A stretch of 32,164 bases of DNA. Source: Fibrobacter sp. (lineage in GTDB: Bacteria; Fibrobacterota; Chitinivibrionia; Chitinivibrionales; Chitinispirillaceae). The notes beneath the pieces were generated by a model that was given only the letters and a program-made list of their open reading frames with translations, was not told the origin of the DNA and made no database searches. Numbering within the stretch: position 1 is the stretch's first letter; every line of letters begins with the position of its first letter. Shown here piece by piece: positions 8,032-16,345 of this stretch. Position numbers and translations under genes: made by a program. The stretch is taken from positions 1 to 32,164 of the forward strand of contig JAAZBG010000318.1 in NCBI GenBank assembly GCA_012513915.1, read 5' to 3'.

Positions 8032-8209
8032 TTCCGGTCAAAACGGTAACAAACATGCGGAATGCTTTATGCTATTGTAAAGATTCCGGATAGTGTGGAA
8101 GTACAATTGTTATAAACAATTGTACTTATGGCTATAGCCACATGAATAGAGTGTGTGCTGATTATCACAAAAACAAATTATTGAGATCAATTTTAATCGG
8201 GAGGATCAG
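8032..8209. repeat. Two adjacent palindromes between the CE15 genes
   Basis: AAGTACAATTGTT (8099-8111) and AACAATTGTACTT (8115-8127) form a perfect 13-bp inverted repeat around ATA. The 12-bp palindrome TGGCTATAGCCA (8129-8140) follows immediately. No U-run follows, so this is not a normal terminator. It could be an operator, an mRNA-stabilising hairpin between two cistrons, or a control site for the second gene. GGGAGG lies just before ATG 8210. Confidence 0.6.
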
Positions 8210-10042
8210 ATGATAAAAACCAGAGGATTGGTGGGGGCGCTCCTTTTTGCCGGATATTCGCTTTTAAGTGCACAAACAAGTGATACTTTAAGTGGTACAG
8301 TGAAAGATAGCGACGGAAATGCTGTTTCGGGTGCCGTTGTAAGCCTGAAAGTTAAAACAACAGTAAAGGACACAACCGACGCACAGGGTACTTTCAGCAT
8401 GGTTGTATCGACAACCCGCAGTAATGTTCCTTACAGTTTGTCAAAAGGTGATAAACTGCAGGTCGGCATTCAGGGTAGACAATTGCAATTTTCTATGACA
8501 TCTGGTTGTCAGAATGCAACAATTGCTCTTTTTAGAACAAATGGCAGTCTTATATCATCTGTAAATATGGGCCATTTGAACGCTGGTGTTTACAAACATA
8601 CAATTCCTGAACTTTCCGCCGGTTTTTATGTAATGCAGATGGTAATTGACAATCAAAAGATCCGTCTCAATCTGGTTTCGAACGGAAAGGGCTACATTCT
8701 CAAGGATGAACAGTCTATTGCAGAAAGTAGTGTTGTGACAACCGCTGCAGCTGCAGCTTCGGTTGATACAATTGTAACAAGTAAATCAGGTTTTGCAACC
8801 ATAAATACACCAATAGACGCTTATAATAAGAAAGGTGTGGCAATAGTACTGACAAAAGAGACTGTTGCTGATTGCAAATTGTCAGTTCTGCCCGAAACTT
8901 CAGGCCTTAAGGAAAATAAAAAATTACCAAATCCATTTGCATTTTATGATGGTAGAAAAATTACTAAAAAATCCGAATGGCCATGTCTGAGAAAAGAGTT
9001 TTTGGCTATGGCCTCCAAGTATTTTTACGGCCCTATGCCACCATTTGAGGCTCCTGATGTTAAAGTTGAAGGAACTGTTTCTGCAAGCGGGATTACTGCT
9101 AAGATTACCTACAATGGTAAAACCGAGACAATGAATTTCAGCACAAGCGGTTCAGGTGATATTCTATTGATTTCTATGGGTAGCGGTTTAGCTCCGGGAA
9201 GCAGCTATAAGTATAGAACTTTAAGTGTTAATACCAGCACACCGAACAGCTGGGGAGGCGTATGTACAAAACTCTTTGGAAAGGCTCCCTGTGGGGAACT
9301 TGCTATCGCATGGGGATGTAATATCGTTTGCCGGGCAATTGCCTCCGACCCTGATGGCGGTATCGATACAAATAAAATTATGACGACCGGCTGTTCCAAT
9401 ACTGCAAAAGCCGCTTTTATTTCAGCTGCATATTGTGAGGGTATCAAACTGGCGGTTGTTGTTGAATCAGGCGGCTGGGGTGATGCAAGTCCCAGAGTTG
9501 CACAATACTTAAAAAGAGATGCTAAAATTTGGCAATGCGGTGATGATCCTCAGGGGCTTTGGAAACTCGACACAGATGCATCCCAGTTTTTAGCCGCACC
9601 CTATATGGATCAGAAAACAGCAAGCTGGGTAATTGGCAATAATTCGGGCAATGTTTATAAACTTCCATTTGACACCCACATACTCATGGCCTGCATTGCT
9701 CCCCGTTACTTTTGCGGCCTGACAAACGGTAATGGTCCCAATTCCTGGTGCCATCTCAACGGAACCGGTTCTGCAGTTGCTGCGTATGCGGCAGAACCTG
9801 TATTCAATGCTCTTGGAGTTCCTGATCACTTCGGGTTTGATATATCAAAAACATATATGCATTGCATGGAGGCTCAGAAGAATTATGGTGCTGTAGCGGA
9901 AGAGTTTTTCAAGAGAGTTTTTAAAGGTGATAAAACTGCAAAAACCGATGTGTTAAACATTCCAAAGGGTAATGTACAATTGGATCCTGCAAAATGGAAG
10001 GAAACCTGGATAGATTGGGATATGAATGTAACACTTGAGTAA
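8210..10042 (+). CDS. Secreted divergent CE15-like esterase, altered nucleophile motif
   Basis: 610 residues, a paralogue of the gene upstream with the same order: signal peptide (MIKTRGLVGALLFAGYSLLSAQ), start of a carboxypeptidase-regulatory-like fold (LSGTVKDSDGNAVSGAVVSL..DAQGTFSM), an inserted beta-rich segment (ATIALFRTNGSLIS..LSAGFYVMQMVI), return of the fold (DTIVTSKSGFATINTPIDAY), then the CE15 domain. Candidate triad: Ser396 in GCSNTAKAA, Glu419 in VVESGGWG, His551 in TYMHCME. The family motif GCSRxGKGA is changed: Arg to Asn, GKG to AKA. That Arg helps form the oxyanion/substrate site in characterised members, so activity or specificity may differ. It ends at a strong terminator, so the CE15 pair is closed off from the cluster downstream. 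Confidence 0.78.
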   Translation: MIKTRGLVGALLFAGYSLLSAQTSDTLSGTVKDSDGNAVSGAVVSLKVKTTVKDTTDAQGTFSMVVSTTRSNVPYSLSKGDKLQVGIQGRQLQFSMTSGCQNATIALFRTNGSLISSVNMGHLNAGVYKHTIPELSAGFYVMQMVIDNQKIRLNLVSNGKGYILKDEQSIAESSVVTTAAAAASVDTIVTSKSGFATINTPIDAYNKKGVAIVLTKETVADCKLSVLPETSGLKENKKLPNPFAFYDGRKITKKSEWPCLRKEFLAMASKYFYGPMPPFEAPDVKVEGTVSASGITAKITYNGKTETMNFSTSGSGDILLISMGSGLAPGSSYKYRTLSVNTSTPNSWGGVCTKLFGKAPCGELAIAWGCNIVCRAIASDPDGGIDTNKIMTTGCSNTAKAAFISAAYCEGIKLAVVVESGGWGDASPRVAQYLKRDAKIWQCGDDPQGLWKLDTDASQFLAAPYMDQKTASWVIGNNSGNVYKLPFDTHILMACIAPRYFCGLTNGNGPNSWCHLNGTGSAVAAYAAEPVFNALGVPDHFGFDISKTYMHCMEAQKNYGAVAEEFFKRVFKGDKTAKTDVLNIPKGNVQLDPAKWKETWIDWDMNVTLE

Positions 10043-10070
10043 ATTAACGATAAATTTATTGTTCTGTTTA

Positions 10071-10110
10071 CAAGAGGCACTCCAGCGTAACTGCAGTGCC
10101 TCTTTTTTTT
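10071..10110 (+). terminator. Rho-independent terminator after the CE15 pair
   Basis: GAGGCACT (10074-10081) pairs with AGTGCCTC (10095-10102), with a 13-nt loop and eight T residues immediately after (10103-10110). The hairpin starts 31 nt past the stop codon at 10042 and is the clearest intrinsic terminator in the window. Confidence 0.88.
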
Positions 10111-10195
10111 CTGATCTGATCGGGTTATTGTTTTCAACCATAAAGAAATTAAATACAATTCCATGGTTTCAATATTCACACAATTGACACCCCAC

Positions 10196-10224
10196 TTGAC
10201 ATCAAGGTATTTATCCTGTATAAC
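10196..10224 (+). promoter_or_regulatory. Strong sigma-70-type promoter of the heme-protein cluster
   Basis: TTGACA (10196-10201), a 17-nt spacer, and TATAAC (10219-10224): six of six and five of six consensus bases at the ideal spacing. A second TTGACA at 10184-10189 lacks a matching -10. The palindrome core starts 41 nt after the -10 box. Confidence 0.7.
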
Positions 10225-10259
10225 CTGTTGATCCACCTTAAAGTTTGGTTTATTTAATA

Positions 10260-10360
10260 ATCATTGTATCCTTGAGGGATACAGAAAATACATCAGTAGT
10301 ACACCTGAATAACGCCAGAACAGTATTTCAACGGTATATTATCTAAGTGTTACCTTTGTG
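10260..10360 (+). promoter_or_regulatory. GGATACA palindrome and conserved leader, copy 3
   Basis: ATCATTGTATCC (10260-10271), loop TTGAG, GGATACAGAAAAT (10277-10289). CAGTATTTCAAC-GG-TATATT follows at 10321-10340, 38 nt from the palindrome core as in copy 2, with 16 of 20 identical positions, and TTACCTTT at 10350-10357. The stem is kept in both copies while the loop varies. The stretch at 10290-10320 between the blocks is only about half identical to its counterpart, which marks the blocks as the conserved parts. Confidence 0.6.
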
Positions 10361-10679
10361 ATGGAGAATATTGGAATCGTTTCAGGTCCTTGTTATAAGT
10401 TATATATGATTATATATGATTTATAAATTGCATTTCTGTTACCAGAACCAATTATTTGTCACAAAATGTCTTTAATAGCAAATCGGGGGAAATGCTTGTA
10501 AGGACTGGTTTACAGATTAAATATCTGAGTATGGCAGTACCTATTATCCGGGGGGAATCTTTGCACCATGGACATTCTTTTTACATTATACGATTTCTTC
10601 CTTGTACGTTTTCCTCATTATTGTCATTTAATAATAACAGTTTAGGGATAGTGTCATTCACCTTACGCGAAGGAGTTGT

Positions 10680-13355
10680 ATGTTAAAAAGTAGATGTGAA
10701 TTACAGAATGTTTTCTGCTCGCAGCTTTTGCTGCTGGCAGTGATTGCAGCTTTATTTTTTACCGTGAAGAATGTGCACGCAGTAATTGATGAGACTATGC
10801 CATCAACCATCCCTGCAGAAATTCTTGCTGACTGGAAAGCTCAGGGGGGAACTGCTGCTGACATTAAAGCATCTCTTCCTGCTGAATATCAGGCAAAATG
10901 TGATGGGACATTTGAAAGTGCCTGTCACTGGAGACGTGTTTACAGAATGAGCAAATATCCTCAAATGGAATCGATTCTGTTTGCAAAGCATCATAATATC
11001 GGCAGCACCGCTGTTGGGTTCTGGGTTAATGTCGGGCCATCAGATGTTACCGATGCGCATTTTGCAACCAAGGGGTCACTCTGCCTCCTTAAGTTCGACA
11101 ATTATTATTCAAATTATAAAGAGATCCTTAAGAAAACTGATATGGCAGTAAAAGATCCCTGTATATCACTTGACGGGAAAAAAGTCTGCTTTGCAATGTC
11201 TACCGGAAAAGGTAAAGGGTGGCTGCTCTATGAGATGAAAATAGATGATCCAAGCTCAATAAAACAGCTTACGTTCAATCCATCAGGCTTGACAGTTGCG
11301 GACTACGAACCATGCTATTTACCAAATGGTGATATCATGTTCAGTTCAACGCGTTGTTTCGGTGTTATCGATTGCGGGTGGCAGCCTACGTCAAATATGT
11401 TTGTCATGGACAGCACCGGCAAATACATCCGGCGCCTTGGATATGATCAGGTACATACATGTTATCCTCAGTTGATGCCTAATGGTTCAGTTCTTTATAC
11501 ACGATGGGAATACAATGACCGTGATGTTTCAAATGTCATGGGGTTGTTTTCAATGAGGCCGGATGGGTGTCACCAGACAGAGGTGTTTGGAAATCAGACT
11601 GTATGGCCCCAGTCATTTATACATGCCCGTCCAGTACCGGGAAATTCGAATAAATTTTTTGCTATCGCAAGTGGACATCATGGTGAATATTCCGGTGAGG
11701 CAATGGTCGTTGATAACTCTATTTCATCCAATGGCCCGGAACATGTTACTATGATAAGCCCTCCACGAAAAACAGAATCCCGTGATGCAGACCCATGGGC
11801 ACTTGGAGGTGTCTACAGAAACTCAGAATATCCCTACCCGCTTGATGAAAACTGGTATCTTGTTTCTTATAGGGAAGATAACAAATTACCATCATTTGGC
11901 AGTATTAGTTCAGGTAAGTACAAGGTGTATTTGAAAAGTATCGATGGCAAAAGCCGTGAGCTTCTTGCTTGGGGAGACCAGTCATTGCATCACCCGGTAC
12001 TGGTTGCACCCTGGAAAAAAATCTGGGGATCGGATCCGGTTCAACTTGCTGAGCAGGCAGATTATAGTGACAGTATGGGTACGTTTACAATGCTGGATGT
12101 TTATCATGGTGCAGGCATGAAAGGTGTTGACAAAAAGAGTGGTGTAGCAAAGACACTTCGTGTTGTTGCATTGAAATACCGCGTATCGGGGGCATGTGAT
12201 AACAGTGGTGGAGGACAGGTTTTTGGACAGGTTATGGGTTCAAAACCGGCAGATGTTATCTTTGCAGCTCCGAATATATGCCCGGTCTCTCTCTGGGGTG
12301 CATCGTGGGAAGCTAAGGAGGTATTGGGCGAAGCAAAAATTTATGAGGATGGCTCAGCTGCATTTAAAGTACCTGCACGGAAACCGGTGTATCTTCAGGT
12401 GCTTGATTCCAATGGACTATGCATTGCAAACATGCGTAGCTGGGCAACGCTGATGCCGGGTGAGACATTTTCCTGTTATGGATGCCATGAAGATAAAACG
12501 GAGGCTATCAATCCGGGCGCCATGCCACTTGCAGGCGATCCGCAAATGCTTGACAAGCCTCTTGGCATTGAGGGAAAACCGTTTGATTATGTCAAATTTG
12601 TCCAGCCGATTCTTGACAAACATTGTATCAGTTGCCACACTGCAAATCACACGTCCGGCTTTGATCTGCGCGGAGAACTGGTCTATAATTCCGGTGCGAA
12701 AAAATCCTTTGCCCGATCATATAGTTCCATACTGAAAGGAATAGGCTCTCTAAGAAGTAATAAAGCGATTAATCTTACAACGTTATTTTCACAACCACCA
12801 CAGATGGCACCTTACTCGTATGGTTCGACAAAAAGCGGGATTATAAAAAATGTTTTAAATGGTCATAAGAATGTAAAGCTTACAAAAGAAGAGATTAAAA
12901 TTCTTGCCTGCTGGGTTGATCTTGAGGCGCCACATGCAGGAACTTATGATAGTTATATGACAGCTGCAGATGCACAGAAATATAAGGCACTTGAACAAAC
13001 TGCTCAAAAATGGTATGACATTGAGGCAAAGAATGTCCTGGATTATGCACGATCTCAGCAAACAGCGGTTCTTCCGGGTCCTGGGCGATTTGTAACTACT
13101 GCTGTTAATTCACATAATTTCAGTATCGGATATCTCCCAAAGGTTCGTGCTCTGGTTCTTAAAAATTCATGCAAAGGTAATCTGATTCTTGTTGACACCC
13201 GGGGACGAGTGGTTTATCGTTTCAACGTGTCTGAAATGAATACTAACGGTGCAGCAATGGTTGCTTTACCGGTTTCACTGAGTGCGGGGTATTACCTTGC
13301 CCGATTTGAAGGTACAAATGGTGTTCAACAGACTGCACTTTCAATAACACAGTGA
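10680..13355 (+). CDS. Secreted TolB-like propeller protein with two c-type heme sites (HzsA-related)
   Basis: 891 residues with a signal peptide (cleavage near NVHA-VID). Residues about 120-480 form a TolB/PD40-like beta-propeller with repeats such as KDPCISLDGKKVCFAMS, YEPCYLPNGDIMFSST and YPQLMPNGSVLYTR. Two CxxCH heme c sites follow: C599-Y-G-C602-H603 and C649-I-S-C652-H653. The arrangement matches the broad family of proteins related to the hydrazine synthase alpha subunit. No HzsB/HzsC partner is present, so hydrazine synthesis is not implied. The last 85 residues are a sorting-type domain (NLILVDTRGRVVYRF..LSAGYYLARFEG). It is likely an exported redox protein attached to or secreted across the outer membrane. 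It is first in a six-gene cluster that also carries heme-attachment genes. Confidence 0.75.
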   Translation: MLKSRCELQNVFCSQLLLLAVIAALFFTVKNVHAVIDETMPSTIPAEILADWKAQGGTAADIKASLPAEYQAKCDGTFESACHWRRVYRMSKYPQMESILFAKHHNIGSTAVGFWVNVGPSDVTDAHFATKGSLCLLKFDNYYSNYKEILKKTDMAVKDPCISLDGKKVCFAMSTGKGKGWLLYEMKIDDPSSIKQLTFNPSGLTVADYEPCYLPNGDIMFSSTRCFGVIDCGWQPTSNMFVMDSTGKYIRRLGYDQVHTCYPQLMPNGSVLYTRWEYNDRDVSNVMGLFSMRPDGCHQTEVFGNQTVWPQSFIHARPVPGNSNKFFAIASGHHGEYSGEAMVVDNSISSNGPEHVTMISPPRKTESRDADPWALGGVYRNSEYPYPLDENWYLVSYREDNKLPSFGSISSGKYKVYLKSIDGKSRELLAWGDQSLHHPVLVAPWKKIWGSDPVQLAEQADYSDSMGTFTMLDVYHGAGMKGVDKKSGVAKTLRVVALKYRVSGACDNSGGGQVFGQVMGSKPADVIFAAPNICPVSLWGASWEAKEVLGEAKIYEDGSAAFKVPARKPVYLQVLDSNGLCIANMRSWATLMPGETFSCYGCHEDKTEAINPGAMPLAGDPQMLDKPLGIEGKPFDYVKFVQPILDKHCISCHTANHTSGFDLRGELVYNSGAKKSFARSYSSILKGIGSLRSNKAINLTTLFSQPPQMAPYSYGSTKSGIIKNVLNGHKNVKLTKEEIKILACWVDLEAPHAGTYDSYMTAADAQKYKALEQTAQKWYDIEAKNVLDYARSQQTAVLPGPGRFVTTAVNSHNFSIGYLPKVRALVLKNSCKGNLILVDTRGRVVYRFNVSEMNTNGAAMVALPVSLSAGYYLARFEGTNGVQQTALSITQ

Positions 13356-13534
13356 TCTTTTTTAGGAAAATCAGACCATGTGAATCCGGGGCAATGTATA
13401 TGCCCAAACAGTTTTTGCATCGTTACCATGGAGTAACTGAAAAGCATATACATAAGCCCAGAGATAATTCCCCGATGGATTGGGTGAACTGGTTGAAGTG
13501 CTATTAAACAACAATATCTACGAGGGGGTGAATC
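13356..13534 (+). promoter_or_regulatory. Structured intergenic leader before the small secreted protein gene
   Basis: A large imperfect hairpin: GGGGCAATGTATATGC (13388-13403) pairs with GCATATACATAAGCCC (13444-13459), 13 of 16 positions. The 40-nt apical region contains CAGTT/AACTG and, alternatively, GTTAC/GTAAC. Downstream CCCCG (13470-13474) can compete for CGGGG at 13387-13391, and CGATG (13473-13477) for CATCG in the apical region. GAGGGGG precedes ATG 13535. It may be an RNA switch, a processing site or a hairpin that sets cistron stoichiometry; no known riboswitch class was recognised. Confidence 0.5.
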
Positions 13535-14383
13535 ATGCCGGTAATTTTAAATATTGTCAATAAGGTAAAAAGTATACTTGTTGTAATAGTGTCCTTTTTC
13601 GCTATTTTAAATTCTGAACCAGTCAGGTATTTACATTTTTATGATGCTGCTGATAACAGCCTCATGTTTATTGAATTTGAGTATGATGCAAACGGCGTTA
13701 ATACATCGCGATCTGTTTACATGAGTGATACTACGTTTATAAAAAGAATTGATGTTCAAACATCACCGGATGGTAGTAAGTCCAGAGAAACATCCTTTAA
13801 TTTCAATGATGATACCCTTTTTTCTGCTTCATATAAATCGGATGCTGACAAAAACAGTTTTAGTATCAAGGACCAGTTCGGAGTTGATCAGTTTGGCAGT
13901 GACATCAGTTATACAGAAACAAGCACTGATAATTTCGATATTACCCAGAATAATAAAGTCATAAACAAGATCAGTTACATAAAAGAGGGTGATAACTACA
14001 AAAAGATACAGGTAGCCGATAACAGCGGGGCACTCCTCTATTATGCAACTGTTGAATATGAATCAGGAGCTGGTGTAGTTTACAATACAAAAATTAATAA
14101 AAATATTCCATCGCTGCGTCACCTGGGAAATAATCGTTTTGAAGTCCGGTTTACAATGTTAAAACCGGCTCATGTAAGCTGTGAGTTGTCAACGCTGTCC
14201 GGACGCCAGGTGGGTAAAGTGGTACATCGCGAGTTTACAAAAGGTACGACTAGAGAAGTTATCAATTTTAATAAAAGTTTATCAGCTATAACAACCGGTG
14301 TTTATCTATTAAGTCTTTCAATTGATGGCAACAGAGTATTAAAGGAAAAAATCCTTATTCAGCGCTCAAAGGGGGGGATGTAA
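13535..14383 (+). CDS. Secreted protein of unknown function with C-terminal sorting-like domain
   Basis: 282 residues. An N-terminal hydrophobic segment (about 12-27, SILVVIVSFFAILNS) acts as a signal peptide. The middle (about 30-190) is rich in short beta strands with YDANGVNTS- and DNSGALLYYATVEYE-like hairpins, reminiscent of antiparallel repeat proteins that wrap around partners. The last 80 residues (NNRFEVRFTMLKPAHVSCELSTL..GVYLLSLSIDGNRV) match the C-terminal domain type seen in the GH8 and first-gene proteins. No catalytic or heme motif is visible. Its stop codon TAA overlaps the next ATG by one base (TAATG), so its translation is coupled to that of the peroxidase-like protein. It may be a partner or anchor for the heme proteins; that is inference. 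Confidence 0.6.
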   Translation: MPVILNIVNKVKSILVVIVSFFAILNSEPVRYLHFYDAADNSLMFIEFEYDANGVNTSRSVYMSDTTFIKRIDVQTSPDGSKSRETSFNFNDDTLFSASYKSDADKNSFSIKDQFGVDQFGSDISYTETSTDNFDITQNNKVINKISYIKEGDNYKKIQVADNSGALLYYATVEYESGAGVVYNTKINKNIPSLRHLGNNRFEVRFTMLKPAHVSCELSTLSGRQVGKVVHREFTKGTTREVINFNKSLSAITTGVYLLSLSIDGNRVLKEKILIQRSKGGM

Positions 14384-16284
14384 TGTTGTATTATAAAAAA
14401 GCCGCTGCCTGTCTGGCCATTACTGGTATATTATTTACATACGCAACATCTCAGAATGCTATCAATTCAGTAATATCACCAGATGTTGTATTTCAGACAC
14501 TTGCATTGAATCGCGATCTCGCGACTGCTGCTAAGCCTAAATACCTGTCACCGACAGACATTATTCCATCATTTGATAAAACAAAACTGTTTGTTGTTGA
14601 ACAAACAGCAAAACAGATTGCAGTTGTTGATATTGCAGGAAAAACAGTCCTGCAGACAATCAAGCTGCCAAATGAGGTAACAGGTGTTGCTGTTGCTAAT
14701 GATGATCAGAAATTATACGCCACTTGCTCATCGGAGCTCTGGGCTGAAGGTTATGTTTACGAAATTAGTATTGCATCCGGAAAAGTAACAAGAACAGTTA
14801 AAACAGGGCACAGCACCCGTGCACCTGTGCTAAGCCATGATGGTGAAACGCTCTTTGCATGTAATCAGTTCAATGATAACATCTCGGTAATTGACGTAGC
14901 ATCATTTCGTGTGACACGTACTATTGACGTCATTCGTGAACCATACGTTGCAAAGCTGACTCCTGATGATGGACTGCTTATTGTTGCAAATTCACTTCCA
15001 CGCGGTAAATCGACAGACACATCACGAATCACCTGTGAGATATCAATTGTTGACTTACACGATGATTCAAAATCGGTACATCTTCCTTTACCATTAGGAA
15101 GTCATTCTGCATTAGGGATGACGTTATCTCCTGATGGTAAGTATGCATTTATAACCCATTTAATTGGAAAATTCAATGCATCGGCAACACAAATTATTCA
15201 AGGATGGATTCATACAAACAATCTTGCGATTATAGACATTGATAAACGAAGCATAATGAATGATGTATGCCTGGATGCATCCGGTGATGATGGATGTGCT
15301 AATCCCTGGGGTGTTGAGTGCACTGATGATGGAAAGTTTATTTGTGTAACACACGCCGGCAGTAACCAGTTATCAGTTATAGATCTTCCCAAATTGATTG
15401 AAAGAGCTAATACCCCGACATTTACAATTGAAACATCACTTGCCAATAAATTTGGTGGATTAAAATCAGATATCAGAAATCTTATCTCTTTTAATGGAAA
15501 AAATCCCAGAGCATTGGCAGTGATTGGCAGCAAAATCTATGCAGCCGGATATTTTAGCGACAACATTGAAATATATGATGCCGGTTTGTCAAATAAAGCC
15601 ATAACCGGATCAATCACTCTTGGTCCTGAACAGGTGCTTACCGATGAACGGGCAGGAGAGCTCCATTTTTACAACGGTGAAAATTGTCAGGGTAAATGGC
15701 AATCGTGCCATTCATGTCATCCGTTTACACGACCGGATGCATTGAACTGGATACTTGCTGCAGGGGGAAATTTTCAGAAGAATGCCAAATCAATGTTGTA
15801 CTCCTGGTGGACACCACCGATGAACTGGGCTCAGTCGCGGGAAACTGCTGCTTTATCGATATATTGGGGTATCAGAAACGAACAGGGACTTGTCAATAAG
15901 GATACAGAAGTACGACAAATTGGAGAATTTTTCAAAAGGCTGAAACCAATGGCAAGTCCATCGCTGGTAAAAGGACGTTTGAGCGAAGCTGCAAAAAAGG
16001 GACGCGAAATTTATTATGGCGATAAGGCTGATTGTAAACGATGTCACCCTGCCCCACTTTTTACAAATCAGAAACTGGAATCTGCAATTGTAAATGACCT
16101 CGATAAATCGTCACAGTTTGATACACCTACTATTATAGAATCCTGGAGGACCGGACCATGGGATCACATCGGAAGTACTGACAAGTATATGGATCTTATG
16201 ACAAATCCAAGACACACTAAAACACATGAACGAATAACGACAGAGGAACTCGAGAATCTTGCTGAATATTCAAAATCATTGTAA
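14383..16284 (+). CDS. YVTN-type beta-propeller / diheme cytochrome c peroxidase-like protein
   Basis: 633 residues with a signal peptide (LAITGILFTYATSQ). Residues about 45-420 form a YVTN-type beta-propeller (AVVDIAGKTVLQTIKLPNEVTGVAVANDDQKLYATC; ISVIDVASFRVTRTIDV; LSPDGKYAFITH). The C-terminal 200 residues resemble the diheme cytochrome c peroxidase/MauG superfamily: first heme C442-H-S-C445-H446, second heme C551-K-R-C554-H555 followed by PAPLFTNQK, then DTPTIIESWRTGPWDHIGS, the counterpart of the family's D-T-P-S-L-R..-T-A-P-Y-x-H-D-G. Members reduce peroxide or oxidise a protein or small-molecule partner with electrons from c-type hemes. It is translationally coupled to the preceding gene. 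The His position in WDHIGS differs slightly from the usual Y-x-H-D-G, so peroxidase activity is not certain. Confidence 0.78.
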   Translation: MLYYKKAAACLAITGILFTYATSQNAINSVISPDVVFQTLALNRDLATAAKPKYLSPTDIIPSFDKTKLFVVEQTAKQIAVVDIAGKTVLQTIKLPNEVTGVAVANDDQKLYATCSSELWAEGYVYEISIASGKVTRTVKTGHSTRAPVLSHDGETLFACNQFNDNISVIDVASFRVTRTIDVIREPYVAKLTPDDGLLIVANSLPRGKSTDTSRITCEISIVDLHDDSKSVHLPLPLGSHSALGMTLSPDGKYAFITHLIGKFNASATQIIQGWIHTNNLAIIDIDKRSIMNDVCLDASGDDGCANPWGVECTDDGKFICVTHAGSNQLSVIDLPKLIERANTPTFTIETSLANKFGGLKSDIRNLISFNGKNPRALAVIGSKIYAAGYFSDNIEIYDAGLSNKAITGSITLGPEQVLTDERAGELHFYNGENCQGKWQSCHSCHPFTRPDALNWILAAGGNFQKNAKSMLYSWWTPPMNWAQSRETAALSIYWGIRNEQGLVNKDTEVRQIGEFFKRLKPMASPSLVKGRLSEAAKKGREIYYGDKADCKRCHPAPLFTNQKLESAIVNDLDKSSQFDTPTIIESWRTGPWDHIGSTDKYMDLMTNPRHTKTHERITTEELENLAEYSKSL

Positions 16285-16345
16285 CAAGTAGTAACAACAA
16301 CTGTGCCGGATCACGTAATGTCAATATTCTAACGAAAGGGTATCA

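Larger units (their letters stand above)
10111..10679 (+). promoter_or_regulatory. Long promoter/leader region of the heme-protein cluster
   Basis: About 570 nt with no convincing gene; a 76-codon frame at 10456-10686 has no family resemblance and overlaps the real start. It contains the promoter 10196-10224, the conserved palindrome and leader 10260-10360, and a tandem ATATATGATT pair near 10402-10421. GAAGGAG lies 5 nt before ATG 10680. From the predicted start near 10231 the untranslated leader would be about 450 nt, long enough for post-transcriptional control. Confidence 0.55.

Noticed and set aside
10456-10686. 76-codon open frame before the first heme-protein gene
   Set aside because: It has no recognisable family, lies in a leader with clear regulatory elements, and runs past the well-supported start at 10680.
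10680-13355. Hydrazine synthase (anammox-type energy metabolism)
   Set aside because: Only an alpha-subunit-like protein is present; no HzsB/HzsC, hydrazine dehydrogenase or other anammox gene is nearby, and the HzsA-like family is broader than the enzyme.
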